Part shown: positions 58,433 through 64,000 of the stretch, one piece after another
Numbering within the stretch: the stretch's first letter is position 1
Layout: every line of letters begins with the position of its first letter
DNA from: Stenotrophomonas sp. ATCM1_4
Lineage (GTDB): Bacteria > Pseudomonadota > Gammaproteobacteria > Xanthomonadales > Xanthomonadaceae
Length of the DNA: 64,000 bases
NCBI RefSeq assembly: GCF_004348115.1
Contig: NZ_QPFB01000001.1
Coordinates: forward strand, 1,155,978 to 1,219,977
Direction: 5' to 3'
Notes under the pieces: generated by a model
The model's database searches: none
Seen by the model: only the letters and a program-made list of their open reading frames with translations
What the model was told of the DNA's origin: nothing
Program-made: the position numbers and the translations under genes

Positions 58433-60355
58433 TTACGCTTCACCACCTCTTAACGTCCGCACGAGCGTTTCCAGCCGTGCGGCGTCGGTGTCCTGCCCAT
58501 TCACGGGAGCGGCGGCGACCACCTCCACGTGCGCGCGGAAGCGGCGCGGCACGCGCATCCGGCCCAGGCGGGTATCGCGGCGGCTCCACATGCTGGCCCA
58601 CATGCCCTTCAGGGCCATCGGCACGACCGGAACCGGGCGGCGGGCCAGGATCTTCTCCACGCCCGACCTGAAGGCGGCGATCTCGCCATCGCGGGTCAAT
58701 GCGCCCTCGGGGAAGATGCAGACCAGCTCGCCTTCGGCCAGCGCGGCATCGACTTCGTCGAAGGCACGCTGCATCAGCGCGGCGTCTTCCTTGGGGCTGG
58801 CGATCGGGATGGCCTTGGCGGTACGGAAGATCCAGCGCATCACCGGGATGTTGAAGATCTTGTAGTACATGACGAAGCGTACCGGGCGCGGGATCGTCGC
58901 CGACAGGATCAATGCATCCATGTAGCTGACATGATTGCAGACGATCAGCGCAGCACCCTCGTCCGGCACGTTGTCCTCCACGCCCCTGACGCGCAGCTTG
59001 TACAGCGTGCGCACCATCAGCCAGCTGAGGAAGCGCATCAGGAACTCGGGGACGATGCTGAAGATGTAAACCGCCACCACCACGTTGGCGATGGTCAGTA
59101 CCAGCAGCAGTTGCGGGATGGTCAGGCCGGGCAGCGGCAGCGTGTAGCCGAACAGGGTCAGCTGCTTGAGCTGCAGCAGCAGTCCAAGCACGGCGGCGGC
59201 GACGATGAAGCCGGAGTTCTGGATGTTGAGCGCGGCGAACACGCGCGACATCTCCGACCGGGGCGTGCGGCTCTGGATCAGCGCGAACAGCGGCACCACG
59301 AAGAAGCCGGTGAACAGGCCGATGCCGAGCAGGTCGATGACTATGCGCGCGCTGCCGGGCTGCTGCAGGAAGCCGGCCACGTCCAGCCCGGCCGCGGTCA
59401 CCGCGCCGGTGCGGGCGAAATACAGGTCCAACAGGAACACGCTCATGCCGAACGCGCCCAGCGGTACCAGGCCGATCTCGACGATGCGCCCGGACAGCTT
59501 CTCGCACAGCAGCGAGCCGACGCCGGTGCCCAGCGAGAACAGCGCCAGGGCGAAGATGTACAGGGTATCGCCACCGCCGAGGTTGACCACGGCATAGGTG
59601 GGCAGCTGGGCGGTCAGCACGGTGCCGAAGAACCAGAACCAGGACACGCCGAGGATGGCGTTGCGCACCGCCTTCTGCTTCCTGGCCAGGCGCAGCACCG
59701 CCAGCGATTCGGTCCACGGGTTCCAGTTGATCTTCAGCTCCGGCGCACCGGCGTCCAGCCGCGGGATCATGCGCGCGGCGGTGTTGCCGGCCAGGGCCAG
59801 CGCGATGATCGCCACCGCCGCGACGACCGGCCCGTGGCTGCCGGCCAGCGAGAAGATCAGGCCGCCGGCGATCATGCCGGTGAGGATGGAAATGGAGGTG
59901 CCCATCTCGACCAGGCCGTTGCCACCGGTCAACTCCTCCGGCTTGAGGATGGAGGGCAGCACCGAGTACTTCACCGGCCCGAACAGCGTGGACTGCAGGC
60001 CGGTACAGAACAGCGCGACCAGCAGGACCGGCATGCTCTGGGTCAGGAAGCCGACCGCGGCCAGCGCCATGATCACGATTTCCATCGTGGTGGTGATCAC
60101 GATGAGCTTCTGCTTCTCCATGCGCTCGGCGACCTGCCCGGCCAGCGCCGAGAACAGGAAGTACGGCAGGATGAACAGCGCCGGGGCCAGGTTGGTGTAG
60201 AGCGTGCGTTCTTCGGTGCTGACGCCGAGGAAGAACAGCAGGCCGATGATCGCCTGCCGGTAGATGTTGTCGTTGAAGGCGCCCAGCGCCTGGACGATGA
60301 AGAACGGGAGGAAGCGCCGTTGCTTGAGCAGGGCGAACTGGTTGTGGCCGGACAT
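58433..60355 (-). CDS. LplT-type MFS transporter fused to a PlsC acyltransferase
   Basis: A 640-residue two-domain membrane protein. The first 440 residues are an MFS transporter of the lysophospholipid (LplT) type, opening with RFLPFFIVQALGAFNDNIYR. The last 200 are a PlsC-like acyltransferase with the catalytic NHVSYMDAL (HxxxxD, about residue 475) and FPEGALTRDG. In E. coli the lysophospholipid flippase LplT and the acyltransferase/synthetase Aas are separate. Here uptake and re-acylation would be joined, without the acyl-ACP synthetase domain. It would repair phospholipids at the inner membrane. Confidence 0.92.
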   Translation of the reverse strand: MSGHNQFALLKQRRFLPFFIVQALGAFNDNIYRQAIIGLLFFLGVSTEERTLYTNLAPALFILPYFLFSALAGQVAERMEKQKLIVITTTMEIVIMALAAVGFLTQSMPVLLVALFCTGLQSTLFGPVKYSVLPSILKPEELTGGNGLVEMGTSISILTGMIAGGLIFSLAGSHGPVVAAVAIIALALAGNTAARMIPRLDAGAPELKINWNPWTESLAVLRLARKQKAVRNAILGVSWFWFFGTVLTAQLPTYAVVNLGGGDTLYIFALALFSLGTGVGSLLCEKLSGRIVEIGLVPLGAFGMSVFLLDLYFARTGAVTAAGLDVAGFLQQPGSARIVIDLLGIGLFTGFFVVPLFALIQSRTPRSEMSRVFAALNIQNSGFIVAAAVLGLLLQLKQLTLFGYTLPLPGLTIPQLLLVLTIANVVVAVYIFSIVPEFLMRFLSWLMVRTLYKLRVRGVEDNVPDEGAALIVCNHVSYMDALILSATIPRPVRFVMYYKIFNIPVMRWIFRTAKAIPIASPKEDAALMQRAFDEVDAALAEGELVCIFPEGALTRDGEIAAFRSGVEKILARRPVPVVPMALKGMWASMWSRRDTRLGRMRVPRRFRAHVEVVAAAPVNGQDTDAARLETLVRTLRGGEA

Positions 60356-60396
60356 CGTGTCTCCTCGGTGCTGCGCGGCACATTAGCAGAGCCGGG

Positions 60397-61269
60397 TCAG
60401 CCCTTGGGCGAGGGCAACAGCGCCAGCAGGGCGCGCGCGGCCGGGGTGGGATCGGCCCGCCAGACCGCGCAGGTGCGGAACTGGAAGGGTTCGTCCAGCG
60501 GCCGGGCGATCACGCCGTGCATGTTTTCGGCCATGCTGGCTGGCGTCACCGAGACCGCCAGCCCCGCCGCGACCAGCTGCCGCTGCAACTCGCCGTGGGT
60601 GACTTCGTACTGCAGCTGCGGGTGGATGTCGCGGCCAAGCAGGGCGTCATCGACCAGGCGGCGCACGCCGGCGCCGGGCACCAGCGTGGCGTAGGGCTGG
60701 CCGTCGAGCGCCTGCAGCGGGATGCGCTCCAACGCCGCCAGCGGATGCCCGGGCGGCAGCACCATCGACAGCCCTTCCTCGTGCAGCAGGCGGTGTTGCG
60801 GCGGCAGCGGTACCTGCGGGCCGACCCCGACCAGGGCCACGTCGAGCAGGCCTTCGGCCAGGTCGGCCAGCAGCGCCTCGCTCATGCCCACCCGCAGGTG
60901 CACGTCCACCGCGGGATGGGCGGCGCGGAAGGTGGCCAGCAGCGCCGGGACGTCGACCACGTGCAGCGAGGTGATCTGGCCGATGTTGATGCGGCCGCGC
61001 ACGCTGCCCAGCGCCAGTGCCATTTCCTCCTGCAGGCGGGCGGCCGCCTGCAGGGTGAGCCGGGCATTGCGCACGAACACCTCGCCGGCGCTGGTCAGCC
61101 GCACCCGGCGTGGGCCGCGTTCGAACAGGCGGGCACCGAGGGCCTCCTCCAGCCGGGCGATCTGGTGGCTCAGCCCCGATTGCACGGTGTGGCAGCGGCT
61201 GGCAGCGGCGGTGAAGCTGCCTTCCTCGGCCACGGCCACGGCGAATTCCAGCTGGCGCAGGGTGAACAT
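60397..61269 (-). CDS. LysR family transcriptional regulator
   Basis: A 290-residue regulator. The N-terminal winged helix is LRQLEFAVAVAEEGSFTAAA with HTVQSGLSHQIARLEEALGA. The effector domain starts near GRINIGQITSLHVVDVPALL. It is divergent from an MFS transporter gene with about 100 bp between starts, the usual arrangement for a LysR regulator and its target. Confidence 0.93.
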   Translation of the reverse strand: MFTLRQLEFAVAVAEEGSFTAAASRCHTVQSGLSHQIARLEEALGARLFERGPRRVRLTSAGEVFVRNARLTLQAAARLQEEMALALGSVRGRINIGQITSLHVVDVPALLATFRAAHPAVDVHLRVGMSEALLADLAEGLLDVALVGVGPQVPLPPQHRLLHEEGLSMVLPPGHPLAALERIPLQALDGQPYATLVPGAGVRRLVDDALLGRDIHPQLQYEVTHGELQRQLVAAGLAVSVTPASMAENMHGVIARPLDEPFQFRTCAVWRADPTPAARALLALLPSPKG

Positions 61270-61293
61270 GCCATCACTGAAACAGATGGATTG

Positions 61294-61319
61294 AATGAAA
61301 ACAATACATTTGTGTCATT
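61294..61319. promoter_or_regulatory. Imperfect inverted repeat between LysR and MFS genes
   Basis: AATGA (61294-61298) and TCATT (61315-61319) bound an A/T-rich stretch with ACAA/TTTGT inside, the only such segment in the shared promoter region. This is a candidate LysR box. The symmetry is only partial. Confidence 0.4.
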
Positions 61320-61367
61320 GAAAGGTGGGGGCCAGACTGCGTGCACTTTCCCCCGGCGACCGCAGCC

Positions 61368-62567
61368 ATGTCCTCCTCCCCCACTTCCGCCCCGACCCTG
61401 CCGCAATCGCGGGTACTGCTGCTGGCCATCGCGACCGGCCTGATCGTGGCCAGCAACTACTACGCCCAGCCACTGCTGCAACTGCTGGCCGGTGATTTCA
61501 AGGTCAGCGCCAGCCAGGCCGGCTGGGTGGTGACCACCGCGCAGTTGGCCTATGCCACCGGCCTGTTGTTGATCGTGCCGCTGGGCGACCGCGTCGAACG
61601 GCGGCGATTGATCGTCGGCCTGTTCGTGCTGGCCGCGGTGGGGCTGGCGATCAGCGGCAGCGCCGGGCACCTGGGCCAGCTGCTGGTGGGCACCGGCCTG
61701 AGCGGGTTGTGCGCGGTGGCCGCGCAGGTGATCGTGCCGCACGCGGCGACGCTGACCGCCCCGGAGCACCGCGGTCGCGTGGTCGGCACGATCATGGCCG
61801 GGCTGCTGCTGGGCATCCTGCTGGCCCGCACGGCCTCCGGCGTGCTGGCCGGGATCGGTTCGTGGCACACGATCTATTGGGTGGCCTGCGTGGCGCTGCT
61901 GCTGTCGGCGTTGGCGCTGGCCCTGTTGCTGCCGGCGCATCGGCCCAGCACGCAGCTGTCCTATCCGCGCCTGATCGGCTCGGTGCTGGCCCTGCTGCGC
62001 GACGAGCCGGTGCTGCGCCAGCGTTCGCTGCTCGGTGCGTTGCTGTTTGCCGGGTTCAGCGTGTTCTGGACGCCGTTGGCGTTCCTGCTGTCCGGGCCGG
62101 CCTATGGCTATTCGATCGCCACCATCGGCCTGTTCGGCCTGGTCGGGGCCGCCGGTGCGCTGGCGGCCAGCCGCGCCGGCCGTCTGAGTGATCGTGGCTA
62201 CGGGCGCTGGGTGGCCGGCGGAGGCCTGGTGATGATGCTGGCCTCGTGGGGCGTGCTGCTGCTGGCGCCGGTCTCGCTGGCGGCGCTGGTGGTGGGCGTA
62301 CTGCTGCTGGATGTCGCCGTGCAGGCGGTGCACATCAACAACCAGAGCGTGATCTACCAGTTGGATGAAAACGCGCGCAGCCGCATCACCTCGGCCTACA
62401 TGACCTGCTACTTCATCGGCGGTGCCACCGGCTCGGCGCTGGGCACCGCGGCCTGGACGTCGCACGGCTGGATGGGGGTGTGCATGGTCGGCATGGTGCT
62501 GGCGCTGGTGGGCGTAGGCGTGTTCTTCCTGCCGGCCAGGGCGGGCGCGGGCGCAACGGCCCGGTAG
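61368..62567 (+). CDS. MFS transporter, sugar/drug efflux type
   Basis: A 399-residue protein with 12 helices. ATGLIVASNYYAQPLLQLLA opens it, and PLGDRVERRRLIVGLF is the MFS motif A between helices 2 and 3. IYQLDENARSRITSAYMTCY is typical of the YnfM/NepI-like efflux group. It is probably under control of the divergent LysR regulator. The substrate is unknown. The ATG at 61368 is preferred over a GTG at 61341. Its TAG stop lies within a GTAG repeat. Confidence 0.9.
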   Translation: MSSSPTSAPTLPQSRVLLLAIATGLIVASNYYAQPLLQLLAGDFKVSASQAGWVVTTAQLAYATGLLLIVPLGDRVERRRLIVGLFVLAAVGLAISGSAGHLGQLLVGTGLSGLCAVAAQVIVPHAATLTAPEHRGRVVGTIMAGLLLGILLARTASGVLAGIGSWHTIYWVACVALLLSALALALLLPAHRPSTQLSYPRLIGSVLALLRDEPVLRQRSLLGALLFAGFSVFWTPLAFLLSGPAYGYSIATIGLFGLVGAAGALAASRAGRLSDRGYGRWVAGGGLVMMLASWGVLLLAPVSLAALVVGVLLLDVAVQAVHINNQSVIYQLDENARSRITSAYMTCYFIGGATGSALGTAAWTSHGWMGVCMVGMVLALVGVGVFFLPARAGAGATAR

Positions 62568-62631
62568 CGCCGGGCCACGCCCGGGCGGTGGTACGCGATG
62601 ACGTGCAGCGCAGCGTGGCCCGGCGCTACCG
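62562..62631. repeat. Inverted pair of GTAG (SMAG) repeats
   Basis: The 19-bp sequence CGGTAGCGCCGGGCCACGC occurs at 62562-62580 and as an exact inverted copy at 62613-62631, with 32 bp between. Both GTAG ends supply the TAG stop codon of the flanking gene: the MFS gene at 62565-62567 and the FUSC gene at 62626-62628. The pair forms a large stem-loop between convergent genes and may end both transcripts. Confidence 0.8.
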
Positions 62632-64000
62632 TTGGCGGGGTTGGATGGCTTCGGCGGCGGTGCCGCGCAGCCGCGGCAGCAGGCGCAGCATCAACGCCAG
62701 TTGGGTGCGGACCAGGCGTGCCTTGTCGTCGATGTCATCGGGCACCTGTTCCAGCGCATCGGCCAGGGCGATTTCCTCTTCCTGCGGCGAGGCCGCCTCG
62801 CGCCGGCCCAGCGCGTCGGCCAGTTGTGCCAGCGACTGCTGCAGCTGACGGTGGCCGGCATCGATGATCGGGTCGGCATCGACGCTGGCCGATTGCGCGC
62901 GGTGTGCCCCCAGCGCGGATAGGTAGCTGAGCAGGGTGTTGGACAGGGCGAGGAAGCGGAAGCCGCCATCGAGGTTGCCGCGGGCATAGCCGGGCTCGCG
63001 CAACATGTTGGACAGTGCCACCGACAGCGCGACGTCGGCGTTGTGCATGTCGCGGCGGGCAATGCGGTAGGGCAGGTCGTCGCGCATGCCACTGCGGTAC
63101 TGGCCCAGCACCTGCTCCAGGTAGGCATTGCTGGTGGCCAGCACCTGCGCCATCACCCGGTGCAGGCGCCGGCCCTGCCAGTCGGGCAGGATCAGCAGCG
63201 AGGCCAGCGCGGCGATCGCGCAGCCGATCAGGGTGTCGAACAGGCGTGGCCAGATCAGCACGAATCCATTGCCGAGCAGGTTGAAGCAGACCAGCGCCAT
63301 CACCGTGATCGCGGCGGTGGCGACCAGGTAGCGGTCGGTGCGGGTGAAGAAGAACAGCAGTGCCGCCGCCAATGCCAGCAGCAGCTGCAGCTCGGTGCCG
63401 GGGAACAACTGCAGCACTGCCCAGGTGACGCCAAGGCCGGCGAGGGTGCCGCCAATGCGTTCGAACAGGCGCCGCCGGGTGGCACCGAAATGCGGCCGGC
63501 ACACGAACACGATGGTCAGCAGGATCCAGTAGCCGTTCTCCGGGTGCACCAGCTTCAGCACCGCATAGCCGGCGATCAACGCCAGGGCGATGCGCAGGCC
63601 GTGGCGGAACAGCAGCGAGCCGGGGGTGAGTGCCTGACGCAGGCGCGTGGCCATTTCGCGCAAGGTGTGCGGCGAGGAATCGCGCAGGCGGGTGTCCACG
63701 CCTTCCAGCGGCGTATCGGCCAGCGAGGCTTCGGACAACTGCCGCTCGATGCTGGCCAGGTTGTGTGCCAGCAACTGCAGCGAGCCGAGCAGGCGCGCCC
63801 AGTGCGGGCGCTGCTGCTCGCGCAGGTATCGCAGGGATTCGTGCAGGTCCTGGCCGGCCTGGCGTGCCTGCTCGCCATAGTCGAACGGCTGGCGCAGGCG
63901 GATGGCCTGGCCCAGCGCCTGGCAGGCCTTGCCCTGCAGCGACAGCAGGCGCCGGCAGCGGTACAGCACGTCGCTGTGGAAGAAAGTCTCGGCCAGCGCC
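62626..64000 (-). CDS. FUSC/YccS family transporter (partial, continues past the right edge)
   Basis: At least 458 residues of the C-terminal part of a YccS-like protein, whose full length is normally near 700. The frame stays open to the window edge (reading ALAETFFHSDVLYRCRRLLS at the edge). A hydrophobic block of about six helices runs from GSLLFRHGLRIALALIAGYA to DTLIGCAIAALASLLILP with the FUSC motif FERIGGTLAGLG. A long helical cytoplasmic tail follows. Such proteins export aromatic acids or similar compounds. Its stop is inside the inverted GTAG pair. Confidence 0.9.
   Translation of the reverse strand, partial: ALAETFFHSDVLYRCRRLLSLQGKACQALGQAIRLRQPFDYGEQARQAGQDLHESLRYLREQQRPHWARLLGSLQLLAHNLASIERQLSEASLADTPLEGVDTRLRDSSPHTLREMATRLRQALTPGSLLFRHGLRIALALIAGYAVLKLVHPENGYWILLTIVFVCRPHFGATRRRLFERIGGTLAGLGVTWAVLQLFPGTELQLLLALAAALLFFFTRTDRYLVATAAITVMALVCFNLLGNGFVLIWPRLFDTLIGCAIAALASLLILPDWQGRRLHRVMAQVLATSNAYLEQVLGQYRSGMRDDLPYRIARRDMHNADVALSVALSNMLREPGYARGNLDGGFRFLALSNTLLSYLSALGAHRAQSASVDADPIIDAGHRQLQQSLAQLADALGRREAASPQEEEIALADALEQVPDDIDDKARLVRTQLALMLRLLPRLRGTAAEAIQPRQR

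Noticed and set aside
1..64000. CRISPR array or tandem repeat array
   Set aside because: No regularly spaced direct repeats with unique spacers were seen. Repeats present are dispersed palindromes.

Overview
The window is chromosomal DNA from a member of the Xanthomonadaceae, most likely Stenotrophomonas. The evidence is high GC with strong G/C third-position bias, proteins that read like Xanthomonas orthologues (Clp, SpeD, TrpE, tryptophan 2,3-dioxygenase, RppH), and several short hairpins beginning with GTAG that resemble the SMAG repeats described in Stenotrophomonas maltophilia. It is mostly ordinary core genome. No prophage, integrase, CRISPR array, insertion sequence transposase or large island is visible. 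Identifications come from reading the sequence; no database search was run.

Layout. 1-6.6 kb: a sigma factor with a membrane partner, a diguanylate cyclase, two short-chain/NAD-binding oxidoreductases and small accessory genes. 6.6-12 kb: a branched-chain 2-oxoacid dehydrogenase operon (E1 alpha, E1 beta, an SH3-like protein, E2) divergent from tryptophan 2,3-dioxygenase. 12-15.5 kb: a POT peptide transporter, a thioredoxin-like lipoprotein and an unknown membrane protein. 15.5-19 kb: tyrosine/homogentisate catabolism (MarR regulator, hppD, hmgA) interrupted by a 465-bp cassette encoding a DUF559 nuclease-like protein between 38-bp inverted repeats. 19-21.8 kb: two lipoproteins and a CaCA antiporter. 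21.9-27.8 kb: a six-gene multisubunit cation/proton antiporter (Mrp/Pha type). 28-34 kb: stress protein, purC, DnaJ-like protein, rpe, GNAT, a candidate small RNA and a lipid kinase.

34-41 kb: the tryptophan genes trpE, trpG, trpD and trpC, interleaved with passenger genes (SIMPL, LysE, DUF1543, HAD). trpE is preceded by a short reading frame containing Trp-Trp-Arg-Trp-Trp. 41-46 kb: TauE exporter, the global regulator clp, speD, an SMR guanidinium-exporter-like gene with a possible guanidine-II riboswitch, coq7, rplM-rpsI. 46-48.3 kb: tRNA-Met and two identical tRNA-Gln, rppH, bfd with a Fur-box-like promoter, bfr. 48.4-52.8 kb: a hybrid histidine kinase with HPt next to a receiver-GGDEF-EAL protein whose output domains look catalytically dead. 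52.8-64 kb: DUF4126, a DUF6776-like/bactofilin/erpA run, nudC, ampE, small membrane proteins, an LplT-PlsC fusion, a LysR/MFS pair and a FUSC transporter that runs off the right edge.

The most unusual features are the DUF559 cassette with hairpin-forming inverted repeats inside the hpd-hmgA operon, a related repeat translated in frame inside the E2 linker, GTAG repeats that supply stop codons of three genes, a well-structured unannotated small-RNA candidate, and the Trp-rich leader of trpE.
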